From contig LNEX01000506.1 of NCBI GenBank assembly GCA_001464165.1, forward strand, positions 1 through 17,067: a stretch of 17,067 nt of DNA. Direction: 5' to 3'. This document shows, piece after piece, positions 1 to 7,337 of the stretch (position 1 is its first letter; each line of letters begins with the position of its first letter). The DNA comes from a bacterium Ga0077546. GTDB taxonomy: Bacteria; Cyanobacteriota; Vampirovibrionia; Obscuribacterales; Obscuribacteraceae. The notes under the pieces were generated by a model that was not told the DNA's origin, made no database searches, and was given only the letters and a program-made list of their open reading frames with translations. A program made the translations under genes and the position numbers.

Positions 1-468
1 TATGGAGAACTCATCTGTCTGACTGGCCAGGCGCAACAAGCCATCGCCATCGAAACCAATCCAGCGATGATTCAAATGAAACTGCACACCTGAGCTGCGC
101 AGCCGATGAAGCCAAGCTCGCAAAAGTGGAGCAGCCTTCATTTCAGTAGGAAAAACCCGACCTGAGCTGCCAACAAAAGTCTCAATGCCCAGGCCATGGA
201 CCCAGTGGCACAGGTCGTCGGGGGAGAAGGCATCTAAATACAATTGCATTTGACTCTGCCTATCTCCGTAGCGAGAGCAAAAGTCAGTAAATGACTCGCT
301 GTGAGTAATGTTCAAGCCGCCCAGTCCCGCTCGCAGGAACTTACGTCCGAGGGTTGGCATGGCCTCATAAACATCAACGCTAACGCCGGCAGCAATGAGA
401 ACCTCGGCTGCCATAAGGCCAGCCGGGCCACCACCAACAATCGCCACAGCCGAGCCCTTAACTTCCAC
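1..468 (-). CDS. HI0933/PP_4765-like FAD-dependent oxidoreductase, N-terminal part (partial)
   Basis: The first 156 codons of a flavoprotein are visible; the C-terminus lies beyond the left edge. A dinucleotide-binding motif GGGPAG sits at residues 11-16, followed by a helix and an acidic strand end (DVYEA), as in Rossmann-type FAD binding. Further on are GRKFLRAGLGGLNITHSE and GRVFPTEMKAAPLLRAWL, which I recognise as typical of the HI0933/BaiN superfamily, especially the PP_4765-like branch. The substrate is unknown. An in-frame stop at 493-495 leaves GTG at 466-468 as the only usable start, so the gene overlaps the last 11 nt of the upstream hydrolase gene. That suggests translational coupling in a two-gene operon. 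No strong Shine-Dalgarno is seen. Family assignment is confident, exact function is not. Confidence 0.85.
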   Translation of the reverse strand, partial: MEVKGSAVAIVGGGPAGLMAAEVLIAAGVSVDVYEAMPTLGRKFLRAGLGGLNITHSESFTDFCSRYGDRQSQMQLYLDAFSPDDLCHWVHGLGIETFVGSSGRVFPTEMKAAPLLRAWLHRLRSSGVQFHLNHRWIGFDGDGLLRLASQTDEFSI

Positions 469-1492
469 GTCTCTTGTTTCGAATAAACTCGATCAGTTCT
501 TTTGTAGCGTTTACAGGAGCGTCAGAACCGATACTTCCATGCCAGTCGTGCCCCTTAAAACCAGGAAGGGCAATACTCTTAATCTTTGCCCCAGATGGAG
601 CATCCCACAAGATCTCGCGAACAGCTAGCGAAGAGTCTTCAACACCAGAGTTCATAGCCGGATCGATGCCGTTTCCCTTTAGATAGCGCTGCAATGTCTT
701 CTCTTCTGAATCCATATGCAGACCGAACCATCTTCCATCAACCGGCGCAACAGAATCTCTCTCTGACTGAATTGACATAAAATTCATTCCGGCAGGTACT
801 TTGGCTTCTTTTCCTGTTGTCCAGCCGCTGATATCGACTAAATTTGCTGGTCGATATTTTTCGGGCAACTCAGCAGCCGCTTTATGAGCGAAGCTAGCAC
901 CCTGCGAATAGCCAGTCAAAGTAATACGCTCTAAATCGATGTTGTAGTTTTTGTTCAATTGATCGAGTACGGCAGTTGTGTAACCAACGTCATCAGTCTT
1001 CGAAAACGGATACTGCCCGTTGTTGTAAGAGAGATCCTTTTGCGGATTACCATTCATATAAAGCACAAACATCCCGTTTTTATCAGCTTCTTTACTCAAA
1101 CCAGTAAGTTCCTCTAGGCCAGCAGCACCGGCCTTAGTACCACCTGGTCCTGGCTTGTCGCCCCAGCCGTTGTATACAACTAATACTGCAGCTGGTTTAG
1201 CCGCATTGTAGTTTTCGGGAACATGCATGTAGATACTACGAGACGAGCCTTCGACTAGAACCGAAATTGGAACAGTACTGCCCTTCTCGACTTGGGCTGG
1301 ATCGGGAAACTCTACTCTTGTACCTTTGTCTTTTTGAGACTTATCCGCAGTAGAGCTTTCCCCGCGCATAAAATGCCAGGTATCAGACGAGAGATCGGCT
1401 GCACTGGCCGCATCCGAGCCCTCCTCCCGGCCACGATCTGGCACAGTGTCTTGCTTGTGCTTATAAGAACTTGTAAATGTATCTCGGGGCAT
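458..1492 (-). CDS. PHB-depolymerase/LpqC-like esterase (alpha/beta hydrolase)
   Basis: A 344-aa protein. About 70 N-terminal residues are polar and low in complexity, with no signal peptide. The catalytic domain follows. The nucleophile elbow is GYSQG with Ser196. It is preceded by DDVGYTTAVLDQL (about 167-179), the typical helix before the nucleophile in LpqC/feruloyl-esterase-like (CE1, COG3509) proteins. The likely acid is Asp246 (ERDSVAPVDG) and the likely histidine is His315 or His318 (GHDWHG). The strand AAVLVVYNGWGD is followed by a glycine-rich loop that fits the oxyanion region. It probably hydrolyses an ester in the cytoplasm unless exported by a non-Sec route; the substrate is unknown. 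It is the first gene of an operon with the flavoprotein. A TACAAT box lies about 40 nt before the ATG. No Shine-Dalgarno is seen, so Met42 is an alternative start. Confidence 0.8.
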   Translation of the reverse strand: MPRDTFTSSYKHKQDTVPDRGREEGSDAASAADLSSDTWHFMRGESSTADKSQKDKGTRVEFPDPAQVEKGSTVPISVLVEGSSRSIYMHVPENYNAAKPAAVLVVYNGWGDKPGPGGTKAGAAGLEELTGLSKEADKNGMFVLYMNGNPQKDLSYNNGQYPFSKTDDVGYTTAVLDQLNKNYNIDLERITLTGYSQGASFAHKAAAELPEKYRPANLVDISGWTTGKEAKVPAGMNFMSIQSERDSVAPVDGRWFGLHMDSEEKTLQRYLKGNGIDPAMNSGVEDSSLAVREILWDAPSGAKIKSIALPGFKGHDWHGSIGSDAPVNATKELIEFIRNKRRGS

Positions 1493-1530
1493 AGAAGTGA
1501 CACCAGAAGCTAAAAAAAACCGTCCATAAA

Positions 1531-1559
1531 ATTGTACCCGAAATAGACTTGGCTCAAGC
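1531..1559 (-). promoter_or_regulatory. Possible sigma70-type promoter of the esterase-flavoprotein operon
   Basis: On the minus strand TACAAT (1536-1531) is preceded by GCTTGA (1559-1554) with 17 nt between them, or by TTGAGC with 15 nt. The -35 is poor. The position, about 40 nt before the ATG at 1492, fits. Confidence 0.3.
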
Positions 1560-1618
1560 GCCTCACCGGACCTAGGCCCGAGACCAAGAGCCGGGCATTA
1601 CACCCCAAAATTGAGAGA

Positions 1619-1638
1619 GAGACAGTTTTACCTGTCTC
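1619..1638. repeat. Short inverted repeat (7-bp stem, 6-nt loop)
   Basis: GAGACAG (1619-1625) and CTGTCTC (1632-1638) can pair over a TTTTAC loop. No T-run follows on either strand, so it is not a clear terminator. It could be an operator or chance. Confidence 0.35.
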
Positions 1639-1873
1639 CCCCACTTCCATCCCCCGATGAAATCTTTAGATTGCTGCACTCAATATCACCACAGTGGGCA
1701 GCTTTTGATTGATCAGCAATTCACATAACCATAATGCTGCCGCTAAATGACATTGACGTGACACTAAAAAAACAAGAAAAAACAAAGACTGCAATGCAGT
1801 TGTTATATTCGCCTCCTATATTGACATCACTGAGAGGCAGACACCTCAATTACTCCCCCGAACACTTCCTATT

Positions 1874-1878
1874 GGAGG
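1874..1878 (+). promoter_or_regulatory. Shine-Dalgarno GGAGG fixing the start of the EF-hand gene
   Basis: GGAGG lies 8 nt before the ATG at 1887-1889. It supports that start over the upstream in-frame ATG at 1734, which has no such site. Confidence 0.8.
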
Positions 1879-1886
1879 AATCTCAC

Positions 1887-3143
1887 ATGTCATACGAGCA
1901 GCCAGACCCGGTAAAGAACGCTGAAACACTTTATCATCGCGCCCTGGCAGGCGGCCCTGAATCAGCCGTTCAAAACATGCGTAATGAATTTGAAGCCACC
2001 AAAGACGATGGCTCTTTCAAATCAATGGAGCAGCACGATAACTATTGGAAGAGTGTTGCTGGAGAATTGGAGCGCACCGGTCATCTACCGAACCTCACAG
2101 TGGCATTTATAAGAGATAACAAAAGCGCATTCGACCTAGACGGAAACGGCGTCGTCAGCAAGCATGAAGTTAACGACGTAATTAGCGACTCGCGTCAAAG
2201 CCAGGCCAACGGCCAAGGCATGACTTTTGAATCTTTATTTGCCGACAATCTCAGGAGCACTGTGCCATCTCCTAAAGGCAATAAAAGTTTCTACGATCAA
2301 GTAGCTCACACAGCGAAAGCATGGCAAGTTGATAGAGACGCTATAGAAGATGCTGACTTAAATAAATGGGACAGACAAAACAATCGCCAGGGTAAACGCG
2401 AACTGAAGCACGACATGACAGCTGATGCCTCTTCACCGCTATATGAGAACAATGGCGCTCTAATGCACGCCCTTGATGCTTCGCACAAAGAAAATGGACG
2501 CCTTAGCCGCAGCGACTATAAAGCCTTCTTACACGATTACAAAGAGCGTGCGGCTAGCGGCCAAGAAGACGAGGTCTACAACGAGCGCAATGCCCGCTTT
2601 GTCTACAGCCTACTGAAAGGTGATGAACCAACCATCAAAAACGGCCCATTCAGAGGCATCAATATCGATAAAGTTGATCGCAGAGCTGGCTACAGCCCCC
2701 AAGATGATTTCACCCCCCATAGAGATGTAGCCGCCGGCCCCTCTGTGTCAACAATGTCTGAGACCCAAATTAATTTCGAAGCAGAACAAAGACAAGAAGA
2801 AATCGACAAAAAAGACATTGAGAATGCCCCGAACAAAAAAGCAGATATCTGCGATAACGATCTCAAAAATCGCCTTGACGACATGGCCACACTGAGACCC
2901 AATGAGGGTTACAGCCACGTAGCCTGCCGTCTGCTCGGTATCAAAATTGACCATCACTATTCTGCTGATGAAACTCGCGAAATGAATCTACTCGCCAACC
3001 AACTGAAGAGCATCACCACTGGACACAACACCCATCGCCTGCATGTCGGCTTCATCATGCCTGTTTCAAACAACATTGAAAAGCTAGAGGCAATTAATCC
3101 ATCATTCAAGGCCCGCATGGATCAACTACGCGCCCAAGACTAA
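1887..3143 (+). CDS. EF-hand domain protein of unknown function
   Basis: A hydrophilic 418-aa protein without a signal peptide or membrane segment. Residues 83-94 (DLDGNGVVSKHE) form a textbook EF-hand calcium loop, with Asp83, Asp85, Asn87, Ser91 and Glu94 as ligands. A second, degenerate EF-like segment lies near 195-215 (around ENGRLSRSDYKAFL). Residues 285-330 are charged and probably flexible. The segment from about 334 (RPNEGYSHVACRLLG) resembles a C-terminal module I associate with Obscuribacter-like proteins with a GEGY-AxRLLG pattern; that link is from memory and unverified. The start at 1887 is chosen because of the strong GGAGG. It converges with the regulator gene, with stop codons overlapping by 4 nt (3140-3143), so no terminator fits between them. 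Calcium binding is probable; the cellular role is unknown. Confidence 0.75.
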   Translation: MSYEQPDPVKNAETLYHRALAGGPESAVQNMRNEFEATKDDGSFKSMEQHDNYWKSVAGELERTGHLPNLTVAFIRDNKSAFDLDGNGVVSKHEVNDVISDSRQSQANGQGMTFESLFADNLRSTVPSPKGNKSFYDQVAHTAKAWQVDRDAIEDADLNKWDRQNNRQGKRELKHDMTADASSPLYENNGALMHALDASHKENGRLSRSDYKAFLHDYKERAASGQEDEVYNERNARFVYSLLKGDEPTIKNGPFRGINIDKVDRRAGYSPQDDFTPHRDVAAGPSVSTMSETQINFEAEQRQEEIDKKDIENAPNKKADICDNDLKNRLDDMATLRPNEGYSHVACRLLGIKIDHHYSADETREMNLLANQLKSITTGHNTHRLHVGFIMPVSNNIEKLEAINPSFKARMDQLRAQD

Positions 3144-3811
3144 GGCTCTAAGCGATAACCGACGCCCCGGATGGTCCTCACCATAGGATTATCCGGGTCA
3201 GTCTCTATCTTTTGGCGCAGACGCAAAATAGTGGTGCGCACTGTTTCGATGGAAGCATCAGAATCTGTTGGCCAAACCTTATTTAGCAACTCGTCGCCAG
3301 AAAACACTCGCTGGGGATGGCGCATGAATAGTTCTAACAACGAAAATTCTTTGGGATAGAGCTTTATTTCAGCACCGTTGAGATTGACTACGTGCTGCAC
3401 TGGGTCAAGTTCTAAATCGCGCACTTTCAAGGCTTTGTAAGTAACTGGAGTTGGTCTGCGCAACAAGGCGCGCACTCGCGACAGTAATTCGCGGATGTCA
3501 AACGGCTTTGTCAGATAGTCGTCACCACCAGAGTCAAGACCGGTTATACGGTCAGGCACACTATTTCTCCCAGTCAAGAACAACACTGGGGTGGCGCCAC
3601 CTTTGGCTCTGAACTCAGTAGTGAGGGCAATGCCGGTAGTGTCAGGCAACTGCCAGTCCATGACAATTAAATCGTAGTTGACCGAGTTCAAGTAGGCACG
3701 AGCATCGGCACCGTTGTGCACCATATCGACCATGTACTTCGCTTCAGTCAAAGCGTCTTTGACTACTTGAGCGATAGATTGATCATCTTCAACCACCAGA
3801 ACCTTTGACAA
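3140..3811 (-). CDS. OmpR/PhoB-family response regulator 1
   Basis: A 223-aa regulator with an N-terminal receiver and a C-terminal winged-helix DNA-binding domain. With TTG (3811-3809) as the start, the acidic pocket is Glu8-Asp9-Asp10, the phospho-acceptor is Asp52 (in LIVMDWQLP), and the conserved Thr80 and Lys102 (LTKPF) are present. The effector ends in TTILRLRQKIETD and RTIRGVGYRLEP, typical of OmpR-type proteins. The frame extends upstream to an ATG at 3880, but a TATAAT lies at 3866-3861, inside that extension, and GGGAG sits 8 nt before the TTG. The TTG start also aligns with the start of the paralogue at 4787. It is transcribed divergently from the HEAT-like gene. The partner kinase is probably one of the two kinases downstream; which one cannot be told from the sequence. 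Confidence 0.93.
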   Translation of the reverse strand: MSKVLVVEDDQSIAQVVKDALTEAKYMVDMVHNGADARAYLNSVNYDLIVMDWQLPDTTGIALTTEFRAKGGATPVLFLTGRNSVPDRITGLDSGGDDYLTKPFDIRELLSRVRALLRRPTPVTYKALKVRDLELDPVQHVVNLNGAEIKLYPKEFSLLELFMRHPQRVFSGDELLNKVWPTDSDASIETVRTTILRLRQKIETDPDNPMVRTIRGVGYRLEP

Positions 3812-3819
3812 GCCAGATA

Positions 3820-3824
3820 CTCCC
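3820..3824 (-). promoter_or_regulatory. Shine-Dalgarno GGGAG deciding the TTG start of response regulator 1
   Basis: On the minus strand GGGAG lies 8 nt before TTG 3811-3809. It favours this start over the ATG at 3880. Confidence 0.65.
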
Positions 3825-3860
3825 AAGCCAACAACAATTTGTGAACAGCACAACAAATTG

Positions 3861-3890
3861 ATTATAGCGATTTGAGGCACTGTAACGTAA
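3861..3890 (-). promoter_or_regulatory. Predicted promoter of response regulator 1
   Basis: The minus strand has TATAAT (3866-3861), 18 nt after TTACGT (3890-3885). A start near 3854 gives a leader of about 40 nt. Its -35 abuts the -35 of the proposed plus-strand promoter at 3891, a back-to-back arrangement. Confidence 0.5.
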
Positions 3891-3920
3891 TTGTCATTTT
3901 GCCAAACTACAGTCTGTATA
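3891..3920 (+). promoter_or_regulatory. Possible promoter of the HEAT-like gene and response regulator 2
   Basis: TTGTCA (3891-3896), then 18 nt, then TGTATA (3915-3920). Predicted transcription begins just before the three 15-nt direct repeats. Confidence 0.35.
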
Positions 3921-3929
3921 CGCGGACAC

Positions 3930-3974
3930 CTAGCAAGACCAATTCTAGAAAGACAAAATCTAGCAAGTCACAAC
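3930..3974. repeat. Three tandem 15-nt direct repeats in the divergent control region
   Basis: CTAGCAAGACCAATT (3930-3944), CTAGAAAGACAAAAT (3945-3959) and CTAGCAAGTCACAAC (3960-3974) follow one another exactly. The 8-nt core CTAGCAAG recurs with one change in the middle copy. The site lies between the regulator 1 promoter and the HEAT-like gene. Direct repeats are the usual binding form for OmpR-family regulators, so a role as operator is plausible but inferred. Confidence 0.6.
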
Positions 3975-4002
3975 AAAAAAAAGACAACGGGTAGCACAGC
4001 AA

Positions 4003-4707
4003 ATGTCAATGAAAGAATACTCCGAAGGAGCAGTAGCATCGCTATCAGCCATAGCAAACTATATCGCTCCAGTGACTACTCCGCTAATAATTGAGCCCCA
4101 AGAACTTTCGCCCCAGGCCCGTCTAGACATGTACCTTTCGGTGGCAGCTAGGGCCAGCGACTTACATGTGATGGAAACGGCCTTAGGCATGGCCCTACGA
4201 ACCATTCGCGCCATTCAGAACGCCGCCATTTCAAGCACAATGCCTACGGCCGCCAAGCTGAAGACATGCGAAACACCAATCCTCAATATCGTTCTTGAAT
4301 TTGCCGGAAAAAGCCCTGAATGGAGGGCTCTAGTTGTGCAAATGATGATAGAAAATGTCAGCACCGGCTCCGGGCATTTAAGCATTAATCGAGCCAAACA
4401 AGTTTTAAAGGAAATAGCCAAGCGCGCCCCCTTCGATAACTTGGTGAGCGAATTAAATTTGTCATCACAGGCCAGGCGTATGGCAGCAATATACCTGCTG
4501 GGCTGGCTCAAACACGAAAAAGCAATAGAGCCGCTAGTGGAAGCTTTTGAGGTCACGAACGCGAAACAACAAGAAGCCATCCTGGAAATGCTCGAAGAGC
4601 ACTACAGCCATAAATTGCCCTTCTACCTCAAATGGCGCTGCGTCAATCGGCAATCCCCAACACGGGCGCTAACAAAACTGATGCAATTGCTCCAATTTGA
4701 GGCATAG
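4003..4707 (+). CDS. HEAT-repeat-like helical protein, function unknown
   Basis: A 234-aa, mostly helical soluble protein with no signal peptide. Residues about 155-200 (from SSQARRMAAIYLLGWLKHEK) show the paired-helix pattern of a HEAT/PBS-lyase-type repeat, including the turn AIEPLVEAFE. The rest has the same helical character with weaker repeats. HEAT-like proteins usually act as protein-binding scaffolds, so it may work with the regulator encoded 79 nt downstream on the same strand. The start is ATG 4003, with ATG 4009 as a close alternative. No Shine-Dalgarno is seen; the ATG is preceded by AGCA, as at the downstream regulator gene. It probably shares a transcript with that gene. Confidence 0.7.
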   Translation: MSMKEYSEGAVASLSAIANYIAPVTTPLIIEPQELSPQARLDMYLSVAARASDLHVMETALGMALRTIRAIQNAAISSTMPTAAKLKTCETPILNIVLEFAGKSPEWRALVVQMMIENVSTGSGHLSINRAKQVLKEIAKRAPFDNLVSELNLSSQARRMAAIYLLGWLKHEKAIEPLVEAFEVTNAKQQEAILEMLEEHYSHKLPFYLKWRCVNRQSPTRALTKLMQLLQFEA

Positions 4708-4786
4708 TGCTTGTAGCACGAAACACTAAGTCAGCAAAGCGCAAATTAGGCAAGCAGCAAATGGCAAAACAGAAAGCAGATAGCAA

Positions 4787-5461
4787 ATGACAGCCCACAT
4801 TCTGGTCGTTGAAGACGATGAAAAAATCGCCGAGGTCTTAAAAGACTGCCTTACTGCGGCAAATTACGAGGTGGAGGTTGTTCACTCAGCCGAAGCTGGC
4901 AGTGCCATGCTGTCTATAAATAGCTACAATCTTTTGATTCTAGATTGGCAACTACCTAAGGCTTCTGGCCTAGACTTGTGCACAGAAGCGCGAGCCAAGG
5001 GTATCAACACACCAGTTCTGTTTCTCACAGGAATGGATTCAGTTGGCAATAAAATGGCCGGCCTTGATAGCGGCGCCGATGATTATTTAACAAAACCATT
5101 TGCCATACCAGAAGTGTTAGCGAGGGTTAGAGCACTACTTCGACGCCCGCAAACTCTACAATACAAGCCGCTCACAGTAAGAAATCTAGAACTCGATCAA
5201 AGAAACAAATCAGTCAGACTTAAGGATGAGGCAGTAAAACTGCATCCCCAAGAATTTACTGTACTGGAGCTATTAATGAGCAATCCCGGCCGTGTCTTTT
5301 CTGCCGAAGAATTACTCTCAAGGGCCTGGCCCACTGACTCAGACGCCACCAATGAAGCAGTGCGCACGGTGATTCTGCGCATTCGCAAAGTGGTTGATAT
5401 CGACAGCGACAATCCGCTAATAACTACAATCAAAGGCTTTGGCTACAAGCTAGAAATCTAA
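4787..5461 (+). CDS. OmpR/PhoB-family response regulator 2
   Basis: A 224-aa receiver plus winged-helix regulator, clearly a paralogue of regulator 1. The acidic pocket is Glu9-Asp10-Asp11, the phospho-acceptor is Asp53 (LLILDWQLPKASG), with Thr81 and Lys103 (LTKPF). The effector domain carries LHPQEFTVLELL, AVRTVILRIRK and IKGFGYKLEI. All residues needed for phosphorylation are present. The ATG is preceded by AGCA with no Shine-Dalgarno; the 79-nt leader is rich in GCAAA. It follows the HEAT-like gene and converges on the frameshifted kinase, with only 7 nt between stop codons. It may be the partner of one of the two kinases, but the pairing is unproven. Confidence 0.93.
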   Translation: MTAHILVVEDDEKIAEVLKDCLTAANYEVEVVHSAEAGSAMLSINSYNLLILDWQLPKASGLDLCTEARAKGINTPVLFLTGMDSVGNKMAGLDSGADDYLTKPFAIPEVLARVRALLRRPQTLQYKPLTVRNLELDQRNKSVRLKDEAVKLHPQEFTVLELLMSNPGRVFSAEELLSRAWPTDSDATNEAVRTVILRIRKVVDIDSDNPLITTIKGFGYKLEI

Positions 5462-5468
5462 GGCAAGT

Positions 5469-7043
5469 CTAATCGGCCACCCCCTTGAGGGTGAACCAGA
5501 ATGTAGCACCAGCGGCAGAGGCATCTCTCACACCAATTTCACCACCATGCTGCAAAATAATACGCCGACAAATAGAAAGCCCTAAACCAAAGCCACTAAA
5601 ACGGTCGCGACTGTTATCAGCCTGCCAGAAACGCTCGAAAATCTGCTCTTTCTTGTCACCGGGAACGCCCGGTCCTTGATCCACTAGCTCAAAGAGCACC
5701 ATCGGCACAGCCTCTCTTACAACACGGCACGACATAGACAGCAAGCCATTCTCAGGAGAAAACTTGATAGCGTTTGTCAGCAAGTTAAGAATCACTTCTA
5801 GTATATAGTGACTATCCGCGGCAATGACACAAGGCTCAGCTCTTAACTCTAGACGCAACGATTTAGGCTCTAGCTGCGGACTAATCAAATCACCCGCTTG
5901 CCTAACTAGTGCGGCAAAATCAAGCGGCTCGATCTTCAACTCAAGGTTGGCACTCTCTATCCGTCCGATTTCGAGCAAGCGATTGATCATACCTAATAAC
6001 AGCGCAGAGCTTGACCTAGCGATTTCTAGCTTTTTCACAGCCAACTCAGGCAAGGGGCCATATGTGCCAGCAACGGTCATCTGTAAAACACCACTTAAAC
6101 TGGTAAGCGGGGTGCGCATGTCATGGCTGACCATATTGAAGAAGTCGCCTTTAGCCTGTTCTAAAATAAGGCGTTGGGTTTCGTCAACTACTGTGGTCAG
6201 ATACTTAGCAGTACCGGCCACATGATATTCAACCACCGATACATTTACGGGCACAACTTCGCCATCAGAACCGACTGCAAACAAGGGCTGGGGCTCACCT
6301 CTGTTAGCCTGCGCCCCTGCAACTAGTCGAGCGAAAAGCCCCTCTTTCTCGATTGCCTTCATGTGAAATATTTTGTCAATTTTAGCGTTTTCAAAATAAC
6401 CGAGGTCAATACCGAAAAGATGCTCTGCCACCGCATTCAGTGACTCAACATTACCAAGCCGATCCGTGACAAATAGCGCAGCTGGAATTTTGTTAATTAC
6501 CATAGCCAACTCATCACGTGATTCTTCGATGGTTGAAAGCATTACTTTCTCTTTCTCGCGAGCCAAATTAAGAGCAGCTGCCATCTGCCTAAATGTTTTA
6601 TCGAGGGCACCAATCTCATCGGACGAACTCACCGGTGAGGGCAGAGATAGGCCCCGAGCCAATCTTTCCGAGTTAACTCGCACGACATTAATGCGACGCA
6701 CTATCATGGCACTGACAAAAGCTGCAATGGCTAGCGCTACTAAGCTGTTGGCAAATATAACAAACTGACAGAACTGTCTAAAGCCGAGACGCGATTCGGC
6801 CTCTTCAAGACTGGCTTGTTCCACATCCTTCTGCGCCTTGCGACCGACTTCTTTTAGGGTAGTAAGGAAAACCACAGTGGCATCTTTTAGCTTTCTATTG
6901 CGCTCTAGATTATCGAAAAAAGAGCCGACCTGATTGTTCTCATCAGGGCTGAACTGCGAACCGTCGAGAGCTGATAGATACTGTCTGCCAACTTTTTGCA
7001 AATTACGCCCAACTTCTCGATCGTCTTCACGACCGTTAAGCAA
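5469..7043 (-). CDS. Sensor histidine kinase 1, C-terminal part of a frameshifted gene
   Basis: This frame holds most of a membrane histidine kinase: the end of an extracytoplasmic helical region, a membrane segment (about 92-115), HAMP (116-165), PAS (177-290), HisKA with His307 in SHDMRTPL, and HATPase with Asn424 (TNAIKFSP), DQGPGVP (455-461) and GFGLGLSI (484-491). Catalytic residues are intact. The fragment could begin at TTG 7043, but the frame stays protein-like upstream to about 7079 (NKYRHELDALAV), where it meets the separate N-terminal frame. Joining the frames near 7078-7080 gives about 616 aa, against 614 aa for the paralogue at 9265-11109. The gene is therefore one kinase broken by a 1-nt shift. 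Without the repair the kinase lacks its first membrane segment. Confidence 0.85.
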   Translation of the reverse strand: MLNGREDDREVGRNLQKVGRQYLSALDGSQFSPDENNQVGSFFDNLERNRKLKDATVVFLTTLKEVGRKAQKDVEQASLEEAESRLGFRQFCQFVIFANSLVALAIAAFVSAMIVRRINVVRVNSERLARGLSLPSPVSSSDEIGALDKTFRQMAAALNLAREKEKVMLSTIEESRDELAMVINKIPAALFVTDRLGNVESLNAVAEHLFGIDLGYFENAKIDKIFHMKAIEKEGLFARLVAGAQANRGEPQPLFAVGSDGEVVPVNVSVVEYHVAGTAKYLTTVVDETQRLILEQAKGDFFNMVSHDMRTPLTSLSGVLQMTVAGTYGPLPELAVKKLEIARSSSALLLGMINRLLEIGRIESANLELKIEPLDFAALVRQAGDLISPQLEPKSLRLELRAEPCVIAADSHYILEVILNLLTNAIKFSPENGLLSMSCRVVREAVPMVLFELVDQGPGVPGDKKEQIFERFWQADNSRDRFSGFGLGLSICRRIILQHGGEIGVRDASAAGATFWFTLKGVAD

Positions 7044-7056
7044 GACAGCAAGGGCA

Positions 7057-7320
7057 TCAAGCTCGTGGCGGTACTTGTTTATCGCTGGGCTTGTTGAACA
7101 TCTTGAATTGCATCAAAGACTGAATAGCAAAATAGTTTGCTATGACAATATCATTAGTATGCTGGGCAATATTGCGACGGACAGTAAGCTCGTCGGTAAG
7201 CCGCTCTAAAGCAAGAAGCTGCCTCTGCATCTCACCATAAAGCAGCAGATTGACGACCAAAGGAATAGCCATTGTCAAAGCAATCTTGGCTACTAGCCTA
7301 GTTTTCAGAAAAGACAGCAT
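7057..7320 (-). CDS. Sensor histidine kinase 1, N-terminal part of a frameshifted gene
   Basis: The 87-aa frame begins with a short cytoplasmic stretch and a membrane segment (about residues 9-28). It then has a helical extracytoplasmic part ending in YFAIQSLMQFKMFNKPSD. This matches the start of kinase 2 (FYGFQSLMQFKLYGQS) in order and spacing. After Asp80 the frame runs into seven unrelated residues and a stop, while the homologous continuation is in the next frame. An extra A in AAA at 7080-7078 would explain it. The gene lies 17 nt downstream of the secreted-protein gene and is probably in its operon. An AGGA about 15 nt before the ATG is a weak ribosome binding site. Confidence 0.75.
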   Translation of the reverse strand: MLSFLKTRLVAKIALTMAIPLVVNLLLYGEMQRQLLALERLTDELTVRRNIAQHTNDIVIANYFAIQSLMQFKMFNKPSDKQVPPRA

Positions 7321-7337
7321 TTATATTTTGTCGATTC

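Larger units (their letters stand above)
1493..1886. other. Intergenic region between divergent genes
   Basis: About 390 nt between the esterase (minus) and the EF-hand gene (plus). It contains the possible minus-strand promoter at 1531-1559, a short hairpin at 1619-1638 and the ribosome binding site of the EF-hand gene. An open frame continues upstream of 1887 to 1734, but it has no ribosome binding site and low-complexity, lysine-rich codons. I read it as leader and not coding. A TTGACA at 1821-1826 could be a -35 element for the EF-hand gene, but no good -10 follows it. Confidence 0.5.

Noticed and set aside
1734..1886. Upstream extension of the EF-hand protein by 51 codons
   Set aside because: No ribosome binding site at 1734, low-complexity content, and a strong GGAGG sits at the right distance from ATG 1887.
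3812..3880. Upstream extension of response regulator 1 to ATG 3880
   Set aside because: A TATAAT lies within it, the residues do not belong to a receiver domain, and the paralogue starts at the position matching TTG 3811.
5824..6225. 133-codon plus-strand frame inside histidine kinase 1
   Set aside because: It is antisense to the HisKA and ATPase coding sequence, which carries clear catalytic motifs.
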